Source: Candidatus Krumholzibacteriia bacterium
GTDB taxonomy: Bacteria > Krumholzibacteriota > Krumholzibacteriia > Krumholzibacteriales > Krumholzibacteriaceae
Length of the DNA: 5,427 bases
Assembly: GCA_028706585.1 (NCBI GenBank)
Contig: JAQTVX010000164.1
Span: 1 to 5,427 of the forward strand
Reading direction: 5' to 3'
The notes under the pieces were generated by a model. That model was not told the DNA's origin, did no database searches, and saw only the letters and a program-made list of their open reading frames with translations. Position 1 is the stretch's first letter. The number at the start of each line of letters is the position of its first letter. Positions 1 through 5,427 of this stretch are shown one piece after another. The translations under genes were made by a program, and so were the position numbers.

Positions 1-1281
1 CCCCTCGGCCAGCGCATCGCGCACCTCATTCTTCAATGCGGGCATATCGGCGACGTTCCTTCTGTAGACGACATTGACGCTCTTCGCCCCGAGGCGCGCC
101 GCTGTTCTCGCGGCGTCAATCGCGGCATTGCCCCCTCCAAGCACGGCCACGGTCCTGCCTTCCAGATTCATCGAGTCCCCGCGGTTCACGGCCTCGAGAA
201 AAGCAATAGCGCTCATCACGGACTCGTGATCTTCCCCTTCGATGCCGAGACTCCTCGGCGACCCGGCGCCGGTCGCTATGAACACGGCGTCGAAGCCCTT
301 CTCGCGGAGTTTCGCGATGGATTCGATCCGCGCGCCGGTCCTGATCTCGACGCCTAGAGCCGTCACGTTTTTGATGTCTCGGTCGACGACGTCTTTCGGC
401 AACCGGTACGAAGGAAGGCCCGATCGAAGCATTCCGCCGGGCTCCGCGCCCGCCTCGAAAACCACGACCCCGTGCCCTTTCTTCGCGAGGAAATACGCGG
501 CCGCGAGCCCCGCCGGGCCGGAGCCGACGATCGCGACCCGCGAGGCTGTCCTTTCGGCGACCGGTCCATACACGGGCTCGGGATGTCTCTCGTAGTACCA
601 GTCCGCGATGAAGCGTTTGAGCTGCCTTATGTGCGGGGCACCTCCGACCTTCTCCCTCGTGCATTCGTCCTGGCACGGCGCATGACAGGCACGAGCGAGG
701 CTGCCGACGAGCGGCGCGTCCTCCATGATCAGGTTGAACGCCTTCTCGAAATCTCCCCGGCGCGCGAGCGAAATGTATCCGTTCGCCTTGATGCCCGCCG
801 GACAGGCGTACGTGCACGGGGACGTGCCCTGGCGTTCGATGACCGCCTTCTTCGGCACGGCCTGCGGAAACGCAATGTACGCGGCCCTCCTCGACACGAG
901 ATCGGCGTTGAACTGGTCCGGCACCGTCACCGAGCAGGCTTTTTCGCAGTCCTGGCAGCCGGTGCACTTGGCGAAATCGACGAAGGTGGGCTTCTTGACC
1001 ACTGTCGCCTTGAAGGTGCCGTCGCCGTTCCTTCGTATATCCTTGACCTCGGTGCAGACCTTGAGATCGATGTTCGGATGGCTCGCGACGAGCGCCATCT
1101 TCGGCGTCGATATGCACGAGGCGCAGTCGAGCGTCGGAAACACCTTGCTCAGGAGAATCATCTTTCCCCCGACGCTCGGCTCCTTCTCGACGAGGAGCAC
1201 GCGGTACCCCATGTCGCCGAGACTGATCGCCGACTCCATGCCGGCGATGCCACCGCCTATGACGAGCGCATCGTAATCCAT
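1..1281 (-). CDS. HdrA-like / GltD-like chimeric FAD and iron-sulfur oxidoreductase (C-terminus outside window)
   Basis: Read directly from the sequence: 427 codons are open from ATG at 1281 to the left edge, so the C-terminus is missing. Residues 7-14 (VIGGGIAG) are a Rossmann FAD motif. Residues 48-71 carry the HdrA signature FPTLDCASCISTPKM followed by HPNI. C106-C116 is a CxxCxxCxxxC [4Fe-4S] motif, and the HdrA-type stretch AFPQAVPKKAVI follows at about 138-148. The protein then switches to a glutamate-synthase-small-subunit type module: PCTYACPAGI (C156, C160), then C199, C203 and C207, a second FAD motif VGSGPAGL (252-259), and a third dinucleotide motif VLGGGNAAIDAAR (380-392, probably NAD(P)H). 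HdrA proteins pass electrons between flavin and iron-sulfur clusters and often bifurcate; GltD-type modules oxidise NAD(P)H. A cytoplasmic NAD(P)H-linked electron-transfer role is inferred. The start follows the upstream stop directly, with AGG 8 nt upstream. Family assignment is secure; the substrate is unknown. Confidence 0.9.
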   Translation of the reverse strand, partial: MDYDALVIGGGIAGMESAISLGDMGYRVLLVEKEPSVGGKMILLSKVFPTLDCASCISTPKMALVASHPNIDLKVCTEVKDIRRNGDGTFKATVVKKPTFVDFAKCTGCQDCEKACSVTVPDQFNADLVSRRAAYIAFPQAVPKKAVIERQGTSPCTYACPAGIKANGYISLARRGDFEKAFNLIMEDAPLVGSLARACHAPCQDECTREKVGGAPHIRQLKRFIADWYYERHPEPVYGPVAERTASRVAIVGSGPAGLAAAYFLAKKGHGVVVFEAGAEPGGMLRSGLPSYRLPKDVVDRDIKNVTALGVEIRTGARIESIAKLREKGFDAVFIATGAGSPRSLGIEGEDHESVMSAIAFLEAVNRGDSMNLEGRTVAVLGGGNAAIDAARTAARLGAKSVNVVYRRNVADMPALKNEVRDALAEG

Positions 1282-1692
1282 CTATTCGACCTTCTTCGCC
1301 GGCCCCATCTTTCTCAACGCCTCGCCGAAGCTCTTCATATGCTTCTGGAACGACTCGGCGCATACAGAGCAGAGTGCCGCCATTCTCACGCGGCCCGGCT
1401 CGAGCGATTTCTCCCTGAGAATGCCCTGCGCCGCTGACGCCGTCTTGGCCGTCCGCGCCGTGCAGTCGCTCACGTACGAACAGTCGCTCCCGTCCGCCGC
1501 GATGAACACTCCGTCGAAACCGCTTTCGATCGCGTGCACGATCCACGACGGCTTGATGGCGCTGGAGCATGGAACGCTGATTACGTATACCGTGGAGGGA
1601 TAGTGCATCTTGTTCCGGCCGGCCAGATCTATCCCCGGATCCGAGACGTTGTCGGTCGAGAACACCAGTATCTTCGGACTGAACTCAGGCAC
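1282..1692 (-). CDS. MvhD-like hydrogenase iron-sulfur (delta) subunit, atypical cysteine pattern
   Basis: A 136-residue protein that resembles MvhD/FlpD, the small [2Fe-2S] subunit that links an electron donor to HdrA. Seen: a family-like fold order with KILVFSTDN, DLAGR (22-26), HYPSTVYVISVPCSS (C42), a DGVFIAA strand (60-66), and DCSYVSDC (C71, C77). As recalled from the family, MvhD has an N-terminal CNWC-type pair and a GCxPGDC motif. Here the first pair is replaced by T13 and V16, the first Cys of the second motif is A66, and a new CSVC pair lies at 108-111. The start is GTG at 1692, overlapping the ArsR stop by 8 nt, with GGAG 10 nt upstream. The stop abuts the HdrA-like ATG without a gap (TAG then ATG), which strongly suggests the two proteins are made together and form a complex. 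Family call is likely; cluster content is uncertain. Confidence 0.8.
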   Translation of the reverse strand: MPEFSPKILVFSTDNVSDPGIDLAGRNKMHYPSTVYVISVPCSSAIKPSWIVHAIESGFDGVFIAADGSDCSYVSDCTARTAKTASAAQGILREKSLEPGRVRMAALCSVCAESFQKHMKSFGEALRKMGPAKKVE

Positions 1693-1987
1693 TGAATATC
1701 TTCTCCATGCTCCGTATCAGGGCCGGAATCTGCGGATCCGCTATGCGGTAATGCATGCTGTTTCCGACGCGCCGCGCGGCGATCAACCCCTCGAGCCGCA
1801 TCCTCATGAGGTGCTGCGAGATCACGGGCTGGGGAGCGCCGCAGGCCGTCTGGAGATCCTGGACCGTCGACTCGCCGTCGCACAGGCGGCAGAGTAGATA
1901 CAGCCGCTGCGGATGCGAAAGCGTCTTGAAGAGAGAGGCGACACGGGCGCAGCGCCTCTTTTCGGACAGTGCCTTCTTACCATTCAT
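1685..1987 (-). CDS. ArsR/SmtB-family winged-helix transcriptional regulator
   Basis: A 100-residue single-domain regulator. Seen: FKTLSHPQRLYLLCRL (20-35), DGESTVQDLQTACG (37-50), recognition helix QPVISQHLMRMRLEGLI (53-69), then the wing ARRVGNSMHYRI (71-82), the standard ArsR order. The metal-binding motif ELCVCDL of ArsR/SmtB metal sensors is ESTVQDL (39-45) here, so the classic metal site is absent. Cysteines are C13, C33, C36 and C49. C33 sits where persulfide sensors of the SqrR/BigR type have a conserved cysteine (recalled alignment), but the protein ends IFSA, so the usual C-terminal partner cysteine is missing. A redox or sulfur sensor that represses its own operon is inferred from its place between the TusA and MvhD-like genes and from inverted repeats at the promoter. 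ATG at 1987 is the best start, though GGAG is rather far away (13 nt). Confidence 0.9.
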   Translation of the reverse strand: MNGKKALSEKRRCARVASLFKTLSHPQRLYLLCRLCDGESTVQDLQTACGAPQPVISQHLMRMRLEGLIAARRVGNSMHYRIADPQIPALIRSMEKIFSA

Positions 1988-2028
1988 TCGTTTGACCGCG
2001 CTCCAACGGAGACATACATCGTGAGGTC

Positions 2029-2283
2029 CTACCGCGTCTTGCGCACAAAGAGCCTCCAGAAGCCGGCGTCCTCTATCGTCCCGAGATACTCATACTGCAT
2101 CTTCTTCGTCCACATGGGGATATCGTTGTTCGTCCCCTCATCCGACGACAGGACTTCCATGACCTCGCCGACGTGCAGAGCCGTGATCGCCTTCTTCGCC
2201 TCGAGGAGCGGCCCCGGGCACGCCATCCCCCGCGCATCGACCGTTTTGTTCACCTCGAGACCTTTAAGCTCTCTCTCGTCCAT
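2029..2283 (-). CDS. tusA: TusA-family sulfur carrier protein
   Basis: An 84-residue cytoplasmic protein of normal TusA/SirA length. Seen: VDARGMACPGPLLEAKKAI (15-33) with the CPxP active site, C22-P23-G24-P25, where C22 is the persulfide-carrying cysteine of the family; then VGEVMEVLSSDEGTNNDIPMW (38-58) and a C-terminal strand GFWRLFVRK (74-82). TusA proteins accept sulfur from cysteine desulfurases or rhodaneses and hand it on for tRNA thiolation, molybdenum cofactor assembly or dissimilatory sulfur oxidation. Here the neighbours point to a dedicated sulfur carrier rather than the tRNA pathway (inference). The start ATG has an excellent AAGGAG 7 nt upstream. It is the first gene of the operon; 41 bp separate its stop from the ArsR start. 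The symbol denotes the family only. Confidence 0.92.
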   Translation of the reverse strand: MDERELKGLEVNKTVDARGMACPGPLLEAKKAITALHVGEVMEVLSSDEGTNNDIPMWTKKMQYEYLGTIEDAGFWRLFVRKTR

Positions 2284-2290
2284 ACTGCAG

Positions 2291-2296
2291 CTCCTT
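2291..2296 (-). promoter_or_regulatory. Ribosome binding site of the TusA gene
   Basis: AAGGAG on the minus strand, 7 nt from the ATG at 2283. It is the strongest Shine-Dalgarno sequence in the operon and confirms the start, so longer readings are unnecessary. Confidence 0.85.
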
Positions 2297-2352
2297 GCAA
2301 GAGGTTCCGGGGCTCGCCATCCGGCGCGTATCGCACGCGACGCGACCCCGCA

Positions 2353-2370
2353 ACATATAAAAACATATGT
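2353..2370. promoter_or_regulatory. Candidate operator A: inverted repeat ACATAT-N6-ATATGT
   Basis: A perfect 6-bp inverted repeat with a 6-bp spacer. The right half is also part of the palindrome ACATATGT (2363-2370), and ACATAT recurs as a direct repeat one helical turn apart (2353 and 2363). The site lies just downstream of the predicted -10 box of the leftward operon, about where transcription would start, a usual place for an ArsR-family repressor. That the encoded ArsR protein binds here is inference; AT-rich DNA gives chance palindromes. Confidence 0.5.
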
Positions 2371-2390
2371 ATATTCTAATAAATTAATAT
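2371..2390. promoter_or_regulatory. Candidate operator B: ATATTC-N8-TAATAT
   Basis: Outer arms ATATT and AATAT are a perfect 5-bp inverted repeat; with the next base the site is ATATTC-N8-TAATAT. From memory, SqrR/BigR-type persulfide sensors bind ATTC-N8-GAAT, which this matches except for one base (G replaced by T). It covers the predicted -10 hexamer of the leftward promoter and adjoins operator A. Assignment is tentative. Confidence 0.4.
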
Positions 2391-2401
2391 TTCTCCGTCA
2401 A
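2373..2401 (-). promoter_or_regulatory. Sigma70-like promoter of the TusA-ArsR-MvhD-HdrA operon
   Basis: On the minus strand the -35 hexamer is TTGACG (2401-2396), the spacer is exactly 17 bp, and the -10 hexamer is TAGAAT (2378-2373); each hexamer matches the consensus at five of six positions. Transcription would start near 2366, giving a leader of about 80 nt before the TusA ATG. The surrounding stretch 2353-2392 is strikingly AT-rich against the GC-rich coding DNA. Not shown experimentally. Confidence 0.65.
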
Positions 2402-2421
2402 TGGCTTTCGCGGTCATTGAC
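2397..2421. repeat. Inverted repeat GTCAATG-N11-CATTGAC before the PLP-enzyme gene
   Basis: A perfect 7-bp inverted repeat. In RNA the stem can extend inward with G-U, C-G and U-G pairs to a 5-nt loop. It ends 4 nt before the GGGAGG upstream of the ATG at 2435, and its left arm overlaps the -35 box of the divergent promoter. Its right arm contains TTGACA (2417-2422), a perfect -35 hexamer on the plus strand, though the -10 downstream of it (TACTTT at 2441) is poor. It could be a regulator site or a leader hairpin. Confidence 0.5.
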
Positions 2422-2434
2422 AGTTGGGAGGCCC

Positions 2435-3907
2435 ATGCGTTACTTTCATGGAGGCGCGAACGGGGAGGTTCGGCGTTTGAAGACCGACTCGAAAACGAGG
2501 AAACCCGGTCATTCCGGCGGGGATTATCGGGAATTCATAGGGAAGTACCCCGAGTACGAGTCCACGTCGATCATCGACGACCTCCGCGCCAGCGAGTTCT
2601 CCCGCCTCGACGCGCAGAACCACGTGTACCTCGATTACACGGGTGGCGGCCTGTATAGCGAAATCCAAGTGCTGGAGCACGAGCGATTTCTGCTCGGACA
2701 CGTTCTCGGCAACCCGCACTCCACGAACCCGAGCTCGGCCGTTTCCACGGACTACGTCGAGCGGTGCCGACACCGTATACTGAAGTTCTTCAACGCGTCA
2801 CCCGACGAATACGTCCCTATCTTCACCGCGAACGCGACCCACGCGCTCAAGCTCATCGGAGAAGGCTATCCGTTCTGCCCCGGAGACGTCCTCCTGCTCT
2901 CTTTCGACAATCACAATTCGGTCAACGGGCTGCGCGAGTTCGATCGCGCGCACGGCGCAGTCACGAAATACGTACCCGTCATGCCACCCGATATGCGGAT
3001 TCTCGACTGCGTGCTCGAAAGGCACCTGGACGAGAACCCCAAGGTCTGCAACAGGCTGTTCGCTTTCCCCGCGCAGTCGAACTTTTCGGGAGTCCAGCAC
3101 CCTCTCGAATGGATCGAAAAGGCCCGCGGGAAGGGTTGGGACGTTCTTCTCGACGCCGCGGCATTCGTCCCGACGAACCCGCTCGATCTCGCCCGTTGGC
3201 ATCCTGACTACGTCGCGATCTCATTCTACAAGATGTTCGGATATCCCACCGGTGTAGGCGCGCTCATCGCCCGGCGGGAGGCGCTCGAAAAGCTCAGACG
3301 TCCCTGGTTCGCCGGCGGAACGATCACCGTCGCGTCGGTGCAGGCGGACAGGTATTTCCTGGCGCAGGGAGCTCAAGGCTTCGAGGACGGCACGCTGAAC
3401 TACGCCTGCATCCCGGCCGTGGAGCGCGGTCTGGATTTTCTCGATTCGATCGGGATGAACGTGATCCACTCGCGCGTCATGTGCCTCGCCGGGTGGCTCA
3501 TCGAGCACATGGCTTCTCTCGAGCACGGCAACGGCAGGCCGGTCGTCAGGATATATGGGCCAACCGACACGGGCATGCGCGGAGCCACGGTGGCATTCAA
3601 CGTTTACGACGCCGACGGCGCCACGGTCGATCACGTCACCGTCGAGCAGCGGGCGAACGCCATGAACATCTCTCTCCGCACAGGGTGCTTCTGCAATCCG
3701 GGCGCGGGCGAGCTCGCCCTCGGGCTCTCCAAGAGCGACATGGTCCAGTGTCTCGACCGCCCCGACTCGCGCATGTCGCTCAATGAATTCCGGCAGTGCA
3801 TCGACGGCAAGAACACGGGCGCGGTCCGGGTCTCCCTCGGCCTCGTCTCGAACTTCGAGGATGTGGCGAGATTCCTGCTTTTCCTCGATCAGTTCCGCCA
3901 AGCCTGA
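2435..3907 (+). CDS. Class V PLP-dependent enzyme, molybdenum-cofactor-sulfurase/cysteine-desulfurase type, without MOSC domain
   Basis: A 490-residue protein (from ATG 2435) that resembles the N-terminal NifS-like domain of molybdenum cofactor sulfurases, which take sulfur from cysteine as a persulfide. Seen, in order: VYLDYTGGGLYS (about 64-75), FTANATHALKLIGE (about 129-142), FDNHNSVNGLRE (157-168; H160 is the expected PLP-stacking His), LLDAAAF with D240 for the pyridine nitrogen, SFYKMFGYPTGVGALIA with the Schiff-base lysine K266, and RTGCFCNPGAGE with C418 and C420, the site of the persulfide cysteine in the family. TGAVRVSLG and FEDVARFL near the end are also typical. There is no C-terminal MOSC domain. 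It is divergent from TusA, so sulfur delivery to TusA or to a cofactor is inferred. The start is uncertain: ATG 2435 has GGGAGG only 3 nt away, whereas TTG 2477 (476 residues) has GGGGAGG 8 nt upstream. Confidence 0.88.
   Translation: MRYFHGGANGEVRRLKTDSKTRKPGHSGGDYREFIGKYPEYESTSIIDDLRASEFSRLDAQNHVYLDYTGGGLYSEIQVLEHERFLLGHVLGNPHSTNPSSAVSTDYVERCRHRILKFFNASPDEYVPIFTANATHALKLIGEGYPFCPGDVLLLSFDNHNSVNGLREFDRAHGAVTKYVPVMPPDMRILDCVLERHLDENPKVCNRLFAFPAQSNFSGVQHPLEWIEKARGKGWDVLLDAAAFVPTNPLDLARWHPDYVAISFYKMFGYPTGVGALIARREALEKLRRPWFAGGTITVASVQADRYFLAQGAQGFEDGTLNYACIPAVERGLDFLDSIGMNVIHSRVMCLAGWLIEHMASLEHGNGRPVVRIYGPTDTGMRGATVAFNVYDADGATVDHVTVEQRANAMNISLRTGCFCNPGAGELALGLSKSDMVQCLDRPDSRMSLNEFRQCIDGKNTGAVRVSLGLVSNFEDVARFLLFLDQFRQA
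2462..2468 (+). promoter_or_regulatory. Possible ribosome binding site for an alternative TTG start of the PLP enzyme
   Basis: GGGGAGG lies 8 nt before the in-frame TTG at 2477. Its spacing is better than that of the GGGAGG at 2426-2431, which is only 3 nt from the ATG at 2435. The first 14 residues after the ATG show no family motif, so the TTG start is a real alternative. Confidence 0.35.
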
Positions 3908-3921
3908 TACGCCTCAGAGGA

Positions 3922-5427
3922 TCATTCGACGGCTCCGCTCTGAATCCTCGCGCCTAGCACGCTTCGGATCTTCTCCCCGAGCGTTGAAAGCTCGTACGGC
4001 TTCTCTATGAATCCCGCGAAGCCCTTCCGGGCGTACTTCTTCAGTATCTCGTGCTTGCTGTAGCCGCTCGAGAGAATGACGGAGACGTCGTCCGATATCC
4101 TCCGCAGCGCGGCAAGCGTTTCGATTCCGTCCATATGCGGCATGGTAAGATCGAGGATCACGCAAGCGATCGCCTCTCTGTTGTCACGGAACACCCGTAT
4201 CGCCTCGACTCCGTCCGCCGCCAGAAGCACCCGAAATCCGAGGTGCTCGAGCATCCGTTTCGAAACCGATCGCACCATCTCCTCATCGTCGACGAATAGC
4301 ACCGTTTCGTTGCCGTGCCATTCGCCCGGCTGCGAGTGGCACTCCTCGAGAGGGGCGAACGCTCTCGGCGAAGGGGGGAAAAGCACGCGGAAGCTCGTCC
4401 CCGAACCCTTCTTGCTCGTGATCCCGATAGCCCCCTTGTGCCCCCGCACGATGCCGAGAACGACGGCCAGCCCGAGCCCCCGGCCCGTGAACTTCGTTGT
4501 GAAGAACGGATCGAACATCTTTTTCTGCGCTTCTTCATCCATCCCGCAGCCGTCGTCCGTCACATCCAGATACGCGTAGCGCCCCTCGGGGAGGTTCTCT
4601 CCGAGAAGCATCCCGCGCAGATACCGACTATCGCAGTCGATCGAACCCGTCGACACGGAGATCACGCCGCTCTTGTCCCCGATCGCCTCGGACGCATTGA
4701 TGATCAGGTTCATGACGACCTGCTGAATTTGGCTCTCGTCGGCTTCGATCAGCGACCGGCCGGGCACGCAATCGAGTCTCAGAACCGCCTTTTTCAAGAT
4801 CGAGACGACGAGCATTTGCACTATTTCCTCGACCACCTTCGCGAGATCGATGGTGCCGATGGCAAAACGACCCTTCCCCGAATAGGCGAGGAGATGCTTG
4901 CACAGATCGGCGGCTCGCCGCGACGCCCTATCCACGTCGGTGAGGCTCGCCAGCGCTGGCGAATCCGGAGAAAGGGCCGCCGTTGCGATCTCGAGATTGC
5001 CCCGGATCGCCGTGAGTATGTTGTTGAAATCGTGCGCGATGCCGCCCGCGAGCACGCCGAGGCTCTCGAGCTTCTGCGCCTGCTGGACTCGCATTTCGAG
5101 ATCTTTCCGCTCGTCCTCCGCGCGTTTGCGCTCGGTCACATCGCGGTCGGCCCCGCGAAAACCGATCAATTCGCCTTTTTGATCGAACAGGGGCGTCGCA
5201 TTGCTCTCGAGGCATCGATAGCTGCCGTCCTTGTGGCGCCATCGAATCACGACGTCACGCCATCCCGTGCCGTTCTCGCCGTGAGATCGCAGGATATCCT
5301 CAATAATGACCTTTTCATCATCGTGGACGAAATCGCCAAGGGGCTTCTCCAGCAGCTCCTCCGGTCGATATCCCAGGATGGTTTCGACGGCGGGATTGGA
5401 ATAGGTATGGCATCCGTCCAGACGACA
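3922..5427 (-). CDS. PAS-domain hybrid sensor histidine kinase with C-terminal receiver (N-terminus outside window)
   Basis: 501 residues are visible and the frame is open to the right edge, so the true start and any further sensor domains lie outside. Domains in visible-fragment numbering: PAS with PAC (about 1-105, including YSNPAVETILGY and ending DRDVTERKRAE); a coiled linker; HisKA with GGIAHDFNNILTAIRGN, phospho-accepting H132; HATPase with N-box NLIINASEAIG (about 240), DDGCGM (about 290) and FFTTKFTGRGLGLA (about 306-320); a receiver with VDDEE (379-383), phospho-acceptor D426 in VILDLTMPHMDG, SSGYS, and K476 in EKPY. All catalytic motifs look intact. No membrane segment is in the visible part. 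Kinases of this HDFNN type sense small ligands or redox state through PAS and relay phosphate to their own receiver. The end is 14 bp from the convergent PLP-enzyme gene; no functional link is evident. Confidence 0.93.
   Translation of the reverse strand, partial: CRLDGCHTYSNPAVETILGYRPEELLEKPLGDFVHDDEKVIIEDILRSHGENGTGWRDVVIRWRHKDGSYRCLESNATPLFDQKGELIGFRGADRDVTERKRAEDERKDLEMRVQQAQKLESLGVLAGGIAHDFNNILTAIRGNLEIATAALSPDSPALASLTDVDRASRRAADLCKHLLAYSGKGRFAIGTIDLAKVVEEIVQMLVVSILKKAVLRLDCVPGRSLIEADESQIQQVVMNLIINASEAIGDKSGVISVSTGSIDCDSRYLRGMLLGENLPEGRYAYLDVTDDGCGMDEEAQKKMFDPFFTTKFTGRGLGLAVVLGIVRGHKGAIGITSKKGSGTSFRVLFPPSPRAFAPLEECHSQPGEWHGNETVLFVDDEEMVRSVSKRMLEHLGFRVLLAADGVEAIRVFRDNREAIACVILDLTMPHMDGIETLAALRRISDDVSVILSSGYSKHEILKKYARKGFAGFIEKPYELSTLGEKIRSVLGARIQSGAVE

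Noticed and set aside
661..705. Apparent loss of an iron-sulfur cysteine (L195 where GltD has Cys before the GRVC motif)
   Set aside because: Many GltD-like oxidoreductases, as recalled, have Leu here (LGRVCYHPC type), so this is a normal variant.
472..1437. A 321-codon plus-strand open frame antisense to the HdrA-like gene
   Set aside because: Arg/Leu-rich shadow of the real gene, with no recognisable motif.
116..1570. A 484-codon minus-strand open frame spanning the HdrA-like and MvhD-like genes
   Set aside because: It is very rich in Arg, Gly and Glu, shows no domain motifs, and lies in another frame of two well-supported genes. Long shadow frames are common in GC-rich DNA.
1913..2434. 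Upstream extension of the PLP-enzyme frame to position 1913
   Set aside because: It would run antisense through the TusA gene and across the AT-rich promoter, and it has no family similarity before the ATG at 2435.
3908..3921. Possible terminator between the convergent genes (CCTCAGAGG at 3912-3920)
   Set aside because: A 4-bp stem with a 1-nt loop cannot fold, and there is no T-run; no terminator can be supported in the 14-bp gap.
4158..4538. 126-codon open frame within the kinase gene
   Set aside because: Low-complexity Arg/Ser-rich shadow of the HATPase and receiver coding sequence.

Overview
The window looks like a piece of a GC-rich (about 60% by eye) bacterial chromosome. The content is an HdrA-like flavoprotein, an MvhD-like iron-sulfur subunit and a TusA-type sulfur carrier, next to a PAS/hybrid histidine kinase. 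This suggests an anaerobe or facultative anaerobe with flavin-based electron transfer and sulfur metabolism, such as a member of Desulfobacterota or a related uncultured phylum. The sequence alone does not fix the taxon. No RNA genes, insertion sequences, CRISPR arrays or phage genes are seen.

Layout. A four-gene operon runs leftward on the minus strand from 2283 to beyond position 1. Its order is TusA-family sulfur carrier (2029-2283), ArsR-family regulator (1685-1987), MvhD-like iron-sulfur subunit (1282-1692), and an HdrA/GltD-type chimeric flavoprotein (1-1281, C-terminus outside the window). The last three genes overlap or abut, as expected for translational coupling. A short AT-rich divergent control region (2284-2434) holds a good sigma70-like promoter for this operon, two adjacent inverted repeats that could be operators for the encoded ArsR protein, and a third inverted repeat. 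To the right, on the plus strand, is a class V PLP enzyme of the molybdenum-cofactor-sulfurase/cysteine-desulfurase type (2435-3907). It ends 14 bp from the end of a convergent, 5'-truncated hybrid PAS histidine kinase with a C-terminal receiver domain (3922-5427, minus strand).

How the genes may work together. The divergent PLP enzyme has the lysine and the GCFC cysteine motif of an enzyme that makes a protein persulfide. TusA carries persulfide sulfur on its CPxP cysteine. HdrA and MvhD families move electrons between flavin, iron-sulfur clusters and disulfides. An ArsR protein without the usual metal-binding motif could sense thiol or persulfide state. The inferred picture is a redox-controlled sulfur-transfer and electron-transfer module, distantly reminiscent of the sHdr/TusA systems of sulfur oxidisers, but with an HdrA-GltD fusion and no HdrB or HdrC in view. 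The kinase is probably an unrelated neighbour.
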